Source: RGIG426 sp045639905
Lineage (GTDB): Bacteria > Bacillota > Clostridia > Oscillospirales > Acutalibacteraceae
Assembly: GCA_045639905.1 (NCBI GenBank)
Contig: JAZUDZ010000026.1
Coordinates: forward strand, 1-64,000
Length of the DNA: 64,000 nt
Direction of reading: 5' to 3'
Shown: positions 54,900 through 63,376 of the stretch, in pieces
Position numbering within the stretch: the first letter of the stretch is position 1
Layout of the letters: every line of letters starts with the position of its first letter
Position numbers and translations under genes: made by a program
Notes under the pieces: generated by a model
What the model was told of the DNA's origin: nothing
What the model saw: the letters and a program-made list of their open reading frames with translations, nothing else
Database searches by the model: none

Positions 54900-55466
54900 A
54901 TGATTCAAATTCGATTGGCCAATGTCTCTGATGCGGAAAGTTTGCTTTCCATATACGCTCCTTATGTGAAAAACACGGCCATTTCTTTTGAATATGAGCC
55001 GCCGACATTTGAAGAGTTTCAAAATAGAATAATAACCTATGGAACTATGTATCCATATTTGGTTGCGATTGACGGAGAAAAAATTGTTGGTTATTGCTAC
55101 GCCTCACCTTTTCGAACCAGAGAAGCATATAAATACTCTGCTGAGGTTTCTCTTTATGTAGCAATGGATGAGAGAGGCAGGGGAATTGGCACGATGCTGT
55201 ACAAAGAGTTGGAAAGGCTTTTGGCTTTACAGAATGTTCGGAATATATATGCTTGCGTTACCTGCTCAAATCGTGTATTTGACGAGCATTTGACAGATGC
55301 TAGTTTACGGTTCCATTCCCGATATGGATTTCATAAGATTGGAATTCATGAGAATTGTGGATATAAATTCGGAAAATGGTACGGAATAACATGGTTTGGA
55401 AAAACACTCAATTCTTCTGAGGCCACTCCTGACGCCTTTATAAAATTTGTTGATCTTGAGAAGTAA
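54900..55466 (+). CDS. GNAT acetyltransferase of the phosphinothricin acetyltransferase type
   Basis: The 188-residue protein matches the Pat/Bar-like GNAT group: IRLANVSDAESLLSIYAPYVKNTAISFEYEPPTFEEF, GYCYASPFRTREAYKYSAEVSLYVAMDERGRGIGTMLYKELE, SLRFHSRYGFHKIGIHENCGYKFGKWYGITWFGK. In cells such enzymes often acetylate methionine derivatives or similar amines; resistance to phosphinothricin cannot be assumed. It is 17 bases after the ABC exporter with AAAGAAAAGGG upstream. The link between the two genes is unknown. Confidence 0.88.
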   Translation: MIQIRLANVSDAESLLSIYAPYVKNTAISFEYEPPTFEEFQNRIITYGTMYPYLVAIDGEKIVGYCYASPFRTREAYKYSAEVSLYVAMDERGRGIGTMLYKELERLLALQNVRNIYACVTCSNRVFDEHLTDASLRFHSRYGFHKIGIHENCGYKFGKWYGITWFGKTLNSSEATPDAFIKFVDLEK

Positions 55467-55489
55467 TATTTGAATTTGGGGTGTTAAGT

Positions 55490-56629
55490 GTGAATTTATC
55501 GTTTAAGAAAGATGATACGCTAGTTGTGAAGGGCATTGCAATTGTTTGGATGCTGATTCATCATTTGTGGGGGTTTCCTTCGCGTATTGCCGGTGGGGAA
55601 CTAAAACACATATTTACAACATTTGGTCAAAGCACCATTGGTTATTTGGGTGCGTTTGGTAATATTTGCATCAGTTTTTTCTTTTTTCTCGGCGGATATG
55701 GATTGTATCAGGCCTATTGTGGGAAATCTTTTGATTTGATTGGTCGTATCAAAAAATTATATCTCAATTATTGGAAAGTGTTTCTGATTTTGATTCCGCT
55801 TGGTTTTTTGTTGTTTGGGCATCAACCGGATTACTGTCAGGATTCGGGGATTTGCCATCACTTTGCAACATTTGATTTAAATGAATTCCTGAAAAACTTC
55901 TTTGGTATCTCGTCTTCCTATAATGGAGAATGGTGGTTCTTTTTCAGCTATTTGATTGCTTTATTAAGTTTTCCGCTGGTTCGTCATTTGTTTTCAAAAC
56001 ATCATACAGCCACAAACTTTGTACTGGTAGCCATTGGGTATGTTTTGATTCGCAATGTGTTCCCGGCCATTTCCGGGCTCGCATTCTTAAAGGATATTAC
56101 AGGAAATTTCATATATTCCAATCTATTTTGTCAAACGGTATGTGTCAGTAGCTTTTGGATGGGTATTGCCTGCGCACAGGGGGATTGTTTAAATCGTTTG
56201 GCTTGTTTACTACATAAGAATCATTTGCTAAATCCGATTTTGGATATCCTAGTCTGGATTGCAGCAATTTATTTGAGACAGTCCGGGCTTCCCAGTGATT
56301 ACGCGCTGGATCTGGTCTTGGTTCCTGTTCTTTGCATTGTATCGATCGATTTATTGAAGCGGGTGAAATTCTTATATAAGGGGTTTTATGAGCTTGGAAA
56401 GAACAGCATGAGTATGTGGCTAATACATTCTTTCTTCTGCTACTACTTCTATGCTATTGTCAAGCTAGTTGTCGGCGTGAAGTTTGCTGTGATATCGCTG
56501 GTTTTGTTAGTGCTTCTTTCTTATGTCGCATCAATTCTTATCGATATATTGTGGAAATGGATAAAGGTATTAGTGGGAAAAATACGGACTAGACTGTTTT
56601 ACAAGGAGGCAGGTACTGGTGACACCTGA
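55490..56629 (+). CDS. membrane acyltransferase family protein (OafA/Acyltransf_3 type)
   Basis: The 379-residue protein has about ten membrane segments and the family pattern: KGIAIVWMLIHHLWGFPSR near the start, with the catalytic His in the HH pair, then FFFLGGYGLYQAY, and later SMWLIHSFFCYYF. These enzymes acylate sugars on the cell surface. I choose GTG 55490, with GGGGTG 7 bases upstream; GTG 55481 lies inside that site. It overlaps the HD-GYP gene by 11 bases, so the two are co-translated, which is an unusual pairing. Confidence 0.82.
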   Translation: MNLSFKKDDTLVVKGIAIVWMLIHHLWGFPSRIAGGELKHIFTTFGQSTIGYLGAFGNICISFFFFLGGYGLYQAYCGKSFDLIGRIKKLYLNYWKVFLILIPLGFLLFGHQPDYCQDSGICHHFATFDLNEFLKNFFGISSSYNGEWWFFFSYLIALLSFPLVRHLFSKHHTATNFVLVAIGYVLIRNVFPAISGLAFLKDITGNFIYSNLFCQTVCVSSFWMGIACAQGDCLNRLACLLHKNHLLNPILDILVWIAAIYLRQSGLPSDYALDLVLVPVLCIVSIDLLKRVKFLYKGFYELGKNSMSMWLIHSFFCYYFYAIVKLVVGVKFAVISLVLLVLLSYVASILIDILWKWIKVLVGKIRTRLFYKEAGTGDT

Positions 56630-57344
56630 TGTTTTTTTATCCGGTTTGCTAAAAGAAATCTATCATTCCGAAATTGATTGTTTTGATTTGTCGGAAGAGT
56701 TTTTTGAACAAACAATTACGCAAATCAAAAGCATGAAGATGGACAATTTAAAACTTTCTAATTTCTCCGTTAGTATTATTTTCGCAATGGTTAAAGCAAT
56801 AGAACAAAAAGACCAGTATACATGCGGCCATTCGGAAAGAGTTGCCGATACTTGTTTAAAACTGTGCAAAAAACTTGAAAAAAACGCTGCGGAGCGTAGA
56901 GCAATCTACTACTCTGCACTTCTTCATGATGTAGGAAAGATAGGAATTCCCGAGCAGATAATCAACAAGACTTCCAAACTTACGGATGAGGAATTTGATA
57001 TCATAAAGCAGCATCCGGTAAAAGGGTCGAAAATTCTGAGTATGATAACGGAAATTCCTGGAATTGATACGGGTGCTCGATATCATCACGAACGCTATGA
57101 CGGCAGGGGATATCCTGAAGGACTTCAAGGAGAACAAATTCCAGAGATTGCTCGAATAATTCAGGTTGCTGATTGTTTTGATGCAATGGCTTCAAGACGT
57201 TCCTACCACGATCCTTATCCTCTGACAAAAATCCGTGATGAATTTGTAAAATTTTCTGGTATTCAGTTCGATCCTTTGATTGCTTCTAAGATGATTGAAA
57301 TCCTTGACGAGATGACTTCACAGGGGATGGAATTTGCCGATTGA
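56619..57344 (+). CDS. HD-GYP domain protein, probable cyclic-di-nucleotide phosphodiesterase
   Basis: HD-GYP proteins split cyclic di-GMP or related nucleotides. The 241-residue protein has a 60-residue helical front part and the HD-GYP domain: QKDQYTCGHSERVA, YSALLHDVGKIGIP, IKQHPVKGSKIL and YHHERYDGRGYPEGLQGEQIP, with all metal ligands. There is no membrane segment or receiver domain, so it should be cytoplasmic. The start is GTG, with AAGGAGG upstream inside the acyltransferase gene. It may respond to the same signal that controls surface acylation; that link is inference. Confidence 0.9.
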   Translation: MTPDVFLSGLLKEIYHSEIDCFDLSEEFFEQTITQIKSMKMDNLKLSNFSVSIIFAMVKAIEQKDQYTCGHSERVADTCLKLCKKLEKNAAERRAIYYSALLHDVGKIGIPEQIINKTSKLTDEEFDIIKQHPVKGSKILSMITEIPGIDTGARYHHERYDGRGYPEGLQGEQIPEIARIIQVADCFDAMASRRSYHDPYPLTKIRDEFVKFSGIQFDPLIASKMIEILDEMTSQGMEFAD

Positions 57345-57360
57345 TTTGTTTTGAATTTTA

Positions 57361-57389
57361 TTGACTTTATAGGTGCAGAAGTATATAAT
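57361..57389 (+). promoter_or_regulatory. promoter of the FAD oxidoreductase gene
   Basis: TTGACT (57361-57366) and a perfect TATAAT (57384-57389) are separated by 17 bases. Transcription should begin near 57396, shortly before the coding region. Confidence 0.8.
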
Positions 57390-57437
57390 ACGCGAGGCTT
57401 TTTGCCCGTTTAACTAATGGATTGTATGGTGAAAAAA

Positions 57438-58805
57438 ATGAAGTATGATGTTATTATTGTTGGCGCAGGTCCTGGTGGGATATATTCGGCTTATGAACTT
57501 ATCCAAAAGAAATCAGGTCTTAAAATAGCTGTTTTTGAAGCAGGGAATGAACTGGCAAAACGCAAATGCCCAATTGATGGGGTAAAAGTGAAATCCTGCA
57601 TTAATTGTCCGACTTGTGCCATAATGAACGGATTCGGCGGTGCCGGTGCTTTTTCTGACGGGAAATATAACATTACCAATGATTTTGGCGGTAATTTATA
57701 TGAGTATATCGGTCGGGATGAAGCAATTTCCCTGATGAAGTATGTCGACGAGATAAACTGCCGATATGGCGGCGCGTTGACAAAAATGTATTCCACTGCG
57801 GGTACCGTTTTTAAAAAGAAATGTTTGCAAAATAAATTGACGCTTTTGGACGCATCCGTTCGTCATCTCGGTACTGATATAAACTACGTTGTTCTTGAAA
57901 ATATGTATACCAATCTGAAGGACCAGGTTGATTTCTTTTTCCGTACACCTATTGAAACCGTGAAAAAGACCGACGATGGTTATAAGGTTTTTACGAAGGA
58001 CCAAGAGTATTCTTGCAAATATTGTATTATTTCCGTTGGCCGTAGTGGCAGCAAGTGGATGGAAAAATTATGTAAGGATATGGATATTCCGACTAATTCC
58101 AACCGCGTGGATATTGGTGTTCGTGTTGAAATTCCTGCCGTTATTCTGGACCATATAACGGACGAACTGTATGAGAGCAAAATTGTTTATCGTACAGAGA
58201 AATTTGAGGATCATGTTCGTACATTCTGCATGAATCCTCATGGAATCGTTGTTAATGAAAATACGAATGGCATTATCACCGTTAACGGACATAGTTTCGA
58301 AGACGATGATAAGAAAACAGATAACACGAACTTTGCTTTACTTGTTTCCAAGCATTTCTCTGAACCCTTTAAAGACAGTAACGAATATGGCGAAAGCATC
58401 GCAAGACTGAGTAATATGCTCGGTGGTGGTGTTATCGTGCAGCGTTTTGGTGATTTGGAACGTGGCAGAAGAAGTACAGTACAAAGACTGGAAGAATGTA
58501 CGGTTCGGCCAACTTTAAACGCTACGCCGGGTGATTTGAGTTTGGTTCTGCCCAAACGCATTTTGGACGGAATTATAGAAATGATTCATGCATTGGATAA
58601 AATTGCACCGGGTGTTGCCAATGACGATACACTTCTTTATGGTGTGGAAGTTAAATTCTATAACATGGAAGTGAAACTGGATAATAATTTGGAAACAAAA
58701 TACGAAGGGCTTTATGTTATCGGTGACTGCAGTGGTGTTACTCACTCGTTATCGCATGCTTCTGCCAGTGGCGTATATGTTGCCAGACAAATCCTAAACA
58801 AATGA
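57438..58805 (+). CDS. NAD(P)/FAD-dependent oxidoreductase (COG2509-like)
   Basis: The protein starts with the dinucleotide-binding fold KYDVIIVGAGPGGIYSAYEL. It then shows CPIDGVKVKSCINCPTCAIMNGFGGAGAFSDGKYN, a cysteine-rich segment typical of a group annotated as FAD-dependent dehydrogenases in Clostridia, and ends with YEGLYVIGDCSGVTHSLSHASASGVYVA, the second FAD site. The cysteines could bind a cluster. The substrate is unknown. I start at ATG 57438 (455 residues); ATG 57417 and 57426 in the same frame are alternatives because no ribosome site is strong. Confidence 0.85.
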   Translation: MKYDVIIVGAGPGGIYSAYELIQKKSGLKIAVFEAGNELAKRKCPIDGVKVKSCINCPTCAIMNGFGGAGAFSDGKYNITNDFGGNLYEYIGRDEAISLMKYVDEINCRYGGALTKMYSTAGTVFKKKCLQNKLTLLDASVRHLGTDINYVVLENMYTNLKDQVDFFFRTPIETVKKTDDGYKVFTKDQEYSCKYCIISVGRSGSKWMEKLCKDMDIPTNSNRVDIGVRVEIPAVILDHITDELYESKIVYRTEKFEDHVRTFCMNPHGIVVNENTNGIITVNGHSFEDDDKKTDNTNFALLVSKHFSEPFKDSNEYGESIARLSNMLGGGVIVQRFGDLERGRRSTVQRLEECTVRPTLNATPGDLSLVLPKRILDGIIEMIHALDKIAPGVANDDTLLYGVEVKFYNMEVKLDNNLETKYEGLYVIGDCSGVTHSLSHASASGVYVARQILNK

Positions 58806-58815
58806 GGGACTATAT

Positions 58816-59445
58816 ATGAAAGCATGTAAGAAGCTTTTTGGCGGACTTGAAATGAGTTGGCTTTCCGTAATCATTCTTTCGGTTGCCTGTGCCATATTGG
58901 TTGTCATTCCGTTAATTATTCCGGGCCTAGATAATCTTTCCGTTCGAAATCCAGGAACCTGTTTTGAGTTTTGGATTTTAATGGCGCTTGTGATTATTGT
59001 TAACTGCAAGAAATCGGGTTGGGAAGCAGCAGTCAAAACATTCGTATTCTTTTTGATTAGTCAGCCACTGATTTATTTGCTTCAAGTTCCGTTTTCCATG
59101 CAAGGATGGAATCTCTTTCAGTATTATCCGCGTTGGTTTTTCTTGACGTTGTTAACATTTCCCGGTGGTTTTATCGCTTGGTATGTTAAAAAAGGTACTG
59201 TTTTGAGTGGACTGATTCTATCTGTTGCACAGGCTATGCTTTCATTTGAACTTGTGATGCATGGTCGGTCCATGGTTATGCACTTTCCGCATCAAATACT
59301 GGCTGTGCTGTTCATTATGACGATGGTTATCGTTCTTCCCATGATTCTTTTGAACAATAAAAAATCGATGATTCTTTGCTATGCTGTTACAGCCTTGTCA
59401 CTTGTCGGTGGTGTCGGCCTATTTGCCCTCGGGTATCTTGGATGA
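58816..59445 (+). CDS. six-helix integral membrane protein of unknown function
   Basis: I do not recognise this 209-residue protein. It has a short cytoplasmic front, then about six membrane segments; a polar turn NPGTCFEFW and the loop VPFSMQGWNLFQYYPRWF separate the pairs. The middle loop is rich in aromatic residues. It begins 10 bases after the oxidoreductase gene and ends in the start codon of the PAP2 gene (ATGA overlap), so the three genes are transcribed together. Confidence 0.75.
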   Translation: MKACKKLFGGLEMSWLSVIILSVACAILVVIPLIIPGLDNLSVRNPGTCFEFWILMALVIIVNCKKSGWEAAVKTFVFFLISQPLIYLLQVPFSMQGWNLFQYYPRWFFLTLLTFPGGFIAWYVKKGTVLSGLILSVAQAMLSFELVMHGRSMVMHFPHQILAVLFIMTMVIVLPMILLNNKKSMILCYAVTALSLVGGVGLFALGYLG

Positions 59446-60110
59446 AAGGTTTGATCTTTATGTCTAAAAAACAATCTTTTATTTTGCCACTTGTATTGTT
59501 TATTTTATTTATCGGTTTTACCATTTCAGTGATGTATTACGATGTGAAACCGATTGGCCCTGAAAATTCTTGCGTAGGATATGCAAGTCTAAATCAGGAA
59601 TTTCACGAACTGACAGGTGTTCATTTGGAATTGTATCGTTTGACGGATTTAATCAGCATCATTCCTTTTATGTGTATCGCTGTTTTTGCTGTCCATGGCC
59701 TTATTCAGTGGATTCAAAGAAAAAATATGTTCAAAGTAAATCCCGAAATACTGATTATGGGAGCATTATGCTTTTTGGTTCTTGCGATTTATGCATTCTT
59801 TCAATTTGTGATTGTAGCTTACCGACCGGAAATCGTTGAAGAAGGTTTAGAAGCTTCCTATCCATCGTCAACAACGGTGCTTTGTTTGTTTACATTTCTT
59901 TCTTCGATAATCGGTTTTCATTATCTCCTGGAGAGCAAAGTGTGGAAAGTGACTCTTTATATTATTCTTGCGGGTCTTTGTACATTTATGGTAGTTGCTC
60001 GTATTATTTCCGGTGTACACTGGCTTACAGACTTGATTGGCGGTATGCTTTTAAGTCTCGCTTTGGTATCGTTTTACTACGCTTTATGCAACAATTTTAT
60101 TAAAGAATAA
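59442..60110 (+). CDS. PAP2-superfamily phosphatase with an altered motif
   Basis: PAP2 enzymes remove phosphate from lipid phosphates in the membrane. The 222-residue protein has six membrane segments. Of the three motifs, the first ends in YRP, the third is R-x5-H-x3-D in ARIISGVHWLTD, and both are intact; the second reads YPSSTT in place of PSGH, so its His is missing. Activity is therefore uncertain, though this form may be a natural subgroup. ATG 59442 overlaps the previous stop; ATG 59460 is an alternative with AAAGG upstream. Confidence 0.82.
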   Translation: MKGLIFMSKKQSFILPLVLFILFIGFTISVMYYDVKPIGPENSCVGYASLNQEFHELTGVHLELYRLTDLISIIPFMCIAVFAVHGLIQWIQRKNMFKVNPEILIMGALCFLVLAIYAFFQFVIVAYRPEIVEEGLEASYPSSTTVLCLFTFLSSIIGFHYLLESKVWKVTLYIILAGLCTFMVVARIISGVHWLTDLIGGMLLSLALVSFYYALCNNFIKE

Positions 60111-60116
60111 TACGGA

Positions 60117-60150
60117 AAAGACGCAGAATATAAATTCCGCGTCTTTTTTT
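60117..60150 (+). terminator. terminator after the PAP2 gene
   Basis: A 9-bp perfect stem (60117-60125 with 60139-60147) and a short inner stem are followed by a T run. Confidence 0.88.
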
Positions 60151-60162
60151 ACACGAGGATTG

Positions 60163-60212
60163 TTGACTTTAGCGCGTTAAAGTGATAAACTGCTAAACAG
60201 TAATTGCTAAAG
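60163..60212 (+). promoter_or_regulatory. promoter of the his operon with repeated GCTAAA motifs
   Basis: TTGACT (60163-60168) and TAAACT (60186-60191) are 17 bases apart. A 16-bp inverted repeat with one mismatch (60167-60182) overlaps the -35 end and spacer. The heptamer CTTTAGC (60167-60173) recurs on the other strand as GCTAAAC (60192-60198) and GCTAAAG (60206-60212). I infer an operator for the TrpR-like protein encoded just downstream. Confidence 0.55.
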
Positions 60213-60224
60213 AAGGGGAATTAT

Positions 60225-60518
60225 ATGCTAAAGTTTGAAAACAATTCGTTTGATCATTTAATGGAAGCAGTCGCTTTATTGAATACACCGGAAGAATGCA
60301 AGGCGTTTTTTGAGGACTTGTGTACCATTAAGGAAATTCAAGATATGAGTCAACGTTTTGAAACGGCTATTATGCTCAGTAATGGCCAAAATTATCAGAC
60401 GATATTATCTAGCATCGGAACCAGTACGGCTACGATTAGTCGAGTAAATCGTTGCTTGCAGTATGGGTCCTCGGGGTATAAAACGGCAATTAATCGACTG
60501 AAAGAAAAGGAAGAGTAA
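60225..60518 (+). CDS. YerC/YecD family TrpR-related DNA-binding protein
   Basis: The 97-residue protein matches YerC, a TrpR-type helix-turn-helix protein common in Firmicutes. The fold is clear: LCTIKEIQDMSQRFETAIML then the recognition unit YQTILSSIGTSTATISRVNRCL. I use ATG 60225, with AAGGGG 8 bases upstream. It is directly followed by hisZ-hisG after 3 bases. Repression of the histidine operon, perhaps with an amino acid as co-repressor, is likely from this position, but not shown. Confidence 0.9.
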   Translation: MLKFENNSFDHLMEAVALLNTPEECKAFFEDLCTIKEIQDMSQRFETAIMLSNGQNYQTILSSIGTSTATISRVNRCLQYGSSGYKTAINRLKEKEE

Positions 60519-60521
60519 TAT

Positions 60522-62096
60522 ATGAATATTCAAGATAATATCTTATTGAACAGTGAAAAAATCATTTTTACCCTTCGTAAGTTGTATGCTGATTATGGAT
60601 ATCAGCCGTATCGTATGAGCAAATTTGAAGAATACGATATTTACGCAAAGAACAAGGATTTTCTGGTTTCGGATAACGTTATTACATTTACGGATACGGA
60701 CGGAAAATTGCTAGCTTTAAAGCCGGACGTTACATTGTCCATCATTAAGAACAGTCATGATTTACCTGATGTAACTCAAAAGGTTTATTATAACGAAAAC
60801 GTGTATCGTGTTTCGAAAGGAACCAATACGTTTCAGGAAATAATGCAGGTAGGACTTGAATGTTTTGGAAAGGTTTCCAAAAAAGAGATTATTGAAGTTA
60901 TCACTTTGGCGTATAATAGTCTTTCCGCACTTTCTGATAAGTTTGTTTTGGAACTTTCGGACCTAAGCATTCTTGAATGTATTGTTTCCAAAATGAATTT
61001 GTCGGCTGAACTGACTAAAAAACTATATACGGCGATTTCGGAAAAGAATCTTCCTGAGGTATTGCGTTTGTCGAACCTCAGTGATGAAACAGAAGCCGCT
61101 GAAACACTGCAAAAACTTTTAAAAGTATCCGGAACTCCCAAAGACAGTTTAACCCTTTTGGACGCATTTATGGCAGATAACGGGGCATATAGATTGTTTA
61201 AAGATACTCTTCAAATGCTAATTGATTCGGGATTCAATGAACATATTTTGGTTGATTTTTCCGTTGTTGATGATATCAACTACTATAATGGGATTATGTT
61301 TAAAGGTTTTATACAGGGAATCCCGACGGCTGTCCTATCCGGCGGTCAGTATAATAAACTTATGAAGAAACTTAAGTATAAATCGGAAGCTATCGGTTTT
61401 GCCGTGTATATGGACACTCTGGAACGTATAGAATTGGACGATACAGACTCTTCTGATTCTGACGAATATATGAATGTTGCATTGCCGAAAGGAAGACTTG
61501 GTGAACGGGTTTATAACTTGTTTGCCTCTATCGGTTACGAATGTCCTGAACTGTTAGAGCCGAACCGAAAGCTGGTATTTGAGAATGCTGAAAAAAAGGT
61601 TCGGTACTTTTGGGTAAAACCTTCCGATGTCTCTATTTATGTAGAGCGTGGTGCTGCCGATATTGGTGTTGTCGGTAAAGATATTTTGTTAGAATATGGT
61701 CCCGACTTATATGAGCTACTTGATATGAACACGGGCAAATGTGATGTTTGTGTTGCAGCTCCCAAGGGATTTAAGGATGATCCTTCAAAAACCCTTCGTG
61801 TTGCTACAAAGTTTTCAAACATTGCGAAGCAGTATTATGCGTCAATCGGACGCGATATAGATATAGTACACTTGAACGGTTCCATTGAGATTGCACCTCT
61901 TTTGAATTTGACAGATGTAATTGTGGATATTGTTGAAACCGGCTCAACTTTAAAAGAAAATAATCTGGAAGTGATTGAGAAAATTGTTCCGATTAGTGCG
62001 CGGTTTATTGCCAATAAGGCATCGTATAAGTTTAAACAAAAACAAATCACCTCTATTGTTAGTGAGTTTACGAGAATGTTGGAGGAATCAAATTGA
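60522..62096 (+). CDS. hisZG: fused HisZ-HisG: ATP phosphoribosyltransferase with its regulatory subunit
   Basis: The first step of histidine synthesis joins ATP and PRPP. In most Firmicutes two proteins do this: HisZ, a histidyl-tRNA-synthetase-like regulator, and short HisG, the catalyst. Here both are one 524-residue chain. Residues 1-305 are HisZ (YGYQPYRMSKFEEYDIY, LKPDVTLSIIKN, EIMQVGLECFG, AVLSGGQYNKLM). A Asp/Ser linker (DDTDSSDSDEY) follows. From 315 on is short HisG (MNVALPKGRLGERVYN, PSDVSIYVERGAADIGVVGKD, VHLNGSIEIAPLLNLTDVIVDIVETGSTL). There is no stop codon or internal ribosome site between them. It is coupled to hisD by a 4-base overlap. Confidence 0.93.
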   Translation: MNIQDNILLNSEKIIFTLRKLYADYGYQPYRMSKFEEYDIYAKNKDFLVSDNVITFTDTDGKLLALKPDVTLSIIKNSHDLPDVTQKVYYNENVYRVSKGTNTFQEIMQVGLECFGKVSKKEIIEVITLAYNSLSALSDKFVLELSDLSILECIVSKMNLSAELTKKLYTAISEKNLPEVLRLSNLSDETEAAETLQKLLKVSGTPKDSLTLLDAFMADNGAYRLFKDTLQMLIDSGFNEHILVDFSVVDDINYYNGIMFKGFIQGIPTAVLSGGQYNKLMKKLKYKSEAIGFAVYMDTLERIELDDTDSSDSDEYMNVALPKGRLGERVYNLFASIGYECPELLEPNRKLVFENAEKKVRYFWVKPSDVSIYVERGAADIGVVGKDILLEYGPDLYELLDMNTGKCDVCVAAPKGFKDDPSKTLRVATKFSNIAKQYYASIGRDIDIVHLNGSIEIAPLLNLTDVIVDIVETGSTLKENNLEVIEKIVPISARFIANKASYKFKQKQITSIVSEFTRMLEESN

Positions 62097-63361
62097 TTAA
62101 GATATTAAAATACGGTGAAATCAGTAATGAGGAAATATTTGCCCGATTTGAGCCTACATCCAGCGTGGAAGGAATTGTATCGGACATTATCGAAAACGTT
62201 AAAAATAACGGAGATTTCGCGCTTTTAAACTATACGGAGAAATTTGATGGGGTAAAGCTCAGTTCTCTTCGTGTTACAACTGAAGAGATTCAGGAAGCTC
62301 TAACACTTGTCGAGCCTGAATTTCTGGAAATATTAAAAGAAGCCGCTGCCAATATTACCGAGTTTCATAAGAAACAGGTTCCTCCATCTTTTTCTTTTGA
62401 AAAAGCAGATGGGGTGGTCATTGGTCAAAAATCGACTCCGGTTGACCGTGCAGGTCTTTATGTTCCCGGTGGTACGGCTGCGTATCCGTCTACGGTTCTT
62501 ATGGATTCCATTCCGGCAAAAATTGCCGGTGTTCCTGAAATCGTTATGGTGACACCACCGGCAAAAAACGGGAAAGTAAATCCGAATATACTGGCTGCCG
62601 CTTATGTTGCGGGCGTTGATAAGATTTATAAAGTTGGTGGAGCACAGGCAATTGCTGCTTTAGCCTACGGAACTGAGTCAATTCCGAAGGTTGACAAAAT
62701 TGTTGGTCCAGGTAATGCATTTGTTGCCGAAGCGAAAAAACAGGTTTACGGTAAGGTTTCCATTGATATGATTGCAGGTCCCAGTGAGATTCTCATTGTG
62801 TCTGACGGAAAGTCTTCTCCGCAATGGCTTGCGGCAGATCTATTGTCTCAAGCTGAACATGACAAAATGGCAAGCGCTGTTTTGGTTACCGATTCTATGG
62901 ATTTGGCAAAAGCAGTAGCCGAAGAATTGGAAATTCAGATTCCGCTCCTAGAACGTGCCGAAATCGCTCGTTCTTCTGTTGATAATAATGGCAAAATCAT
63001 TGTTGCGGATTCTCTTGATACTGTGATAGAAATTGCGAATGAAATTGCTCCGGAGCATCTTGAACTGTGTGTAGATGATCCTTTTGCATATTTGGATAAA
63101 ATCCGTCATGCCGGCTCTGTTTTTATGGGACGGTATTGTCCCGAAGCTCTTGGCGACTATTTTGCCGGTCCCAACCACACATTACCCACTTCCGGAACGG
63201 CAAAATTCTCCAGTCCGCTTTCTGTCTATGATTTTATCAAAAAGACACAGTTTACCTATTATACGAAAGAGGCTTTGGATAAAGTCAGCTCCAAAGTTGC
63301 TTATTTTGCAGAAAAAGAAGGATTGACCGGCCATTCGAAAAGCGCCACAAGTCGTTCTTAA
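62093..63361 (+). CDS. hisD: histidinol dehydrogenase
   Basis: HisD oxidises histidinol to histidine in two NAD-dependent steps. The 422-residue protein has GLYVPGGTAAYPSTVLMDSIPAK, KVGGAQAIAALAYGTESIPKVDKIVGPGN, the zinc site segment LLSQAEHDKMAS, and EIAPEHLELCVDDP with GDYFAGPNHTLPTSGTAKF. The start is TTG at 62093, overlapping the stop of hisZG by 4 bases, with GGAGG 7 bases upstream. Confidence 0.97.
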   Translation: MIKILKYGEISNEEIFARFEPTSSVEGIVSDIIENVKNNGDFALLNYTEKFDGVKLSSLRVTTEEIQEALTLVEPEFLEILKEAAANITEFHKKQVPPSFSFEKADGVVIGQKSTPVDRAGLYVPGGTAAYPSTVLMDSIPAKIAGVPEIVMVTPPAKNGKVNPNILAAAYVAGVDKIYKVGGAQAIAALAYGTESIPKVDKIVGPGNAFVAEAKKQVYGKVSIDMIAGPSEILIVSDGKSSPQWLAADLLSQAEHDKMASAVLVTDSMDLAKAVAEELEIQIPLLERAEIARSSVDNNGKIIVADSLDTVIEIANEIAPEHLELCVDDPFAYLDKIRHAGSVFMGRYCPEALGDYFAGPNHTLPTSGTAKFSSPLSVYDFIKKTQFTYYTKEALDKVSSKVAYFAEKEGLTGHSKSATSRS

Positions 63362-63376
63362 CGGAGGCATCTCATT

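Noticed and set aside
50700..56629. Genomic island or integrative element
   Set aside because: The gene mix looks accessory, but no integrase, attachment repeats, tRNA target or conjugation genes are visible.
59376..59441. N-terminal extension of the PAP2 gene
   Set aside because: It would overlap the preceding membrane-protein gene, and its sequence is not hydrophobic in the expected way; the ATGA overlap at 59442 is the more natural start.
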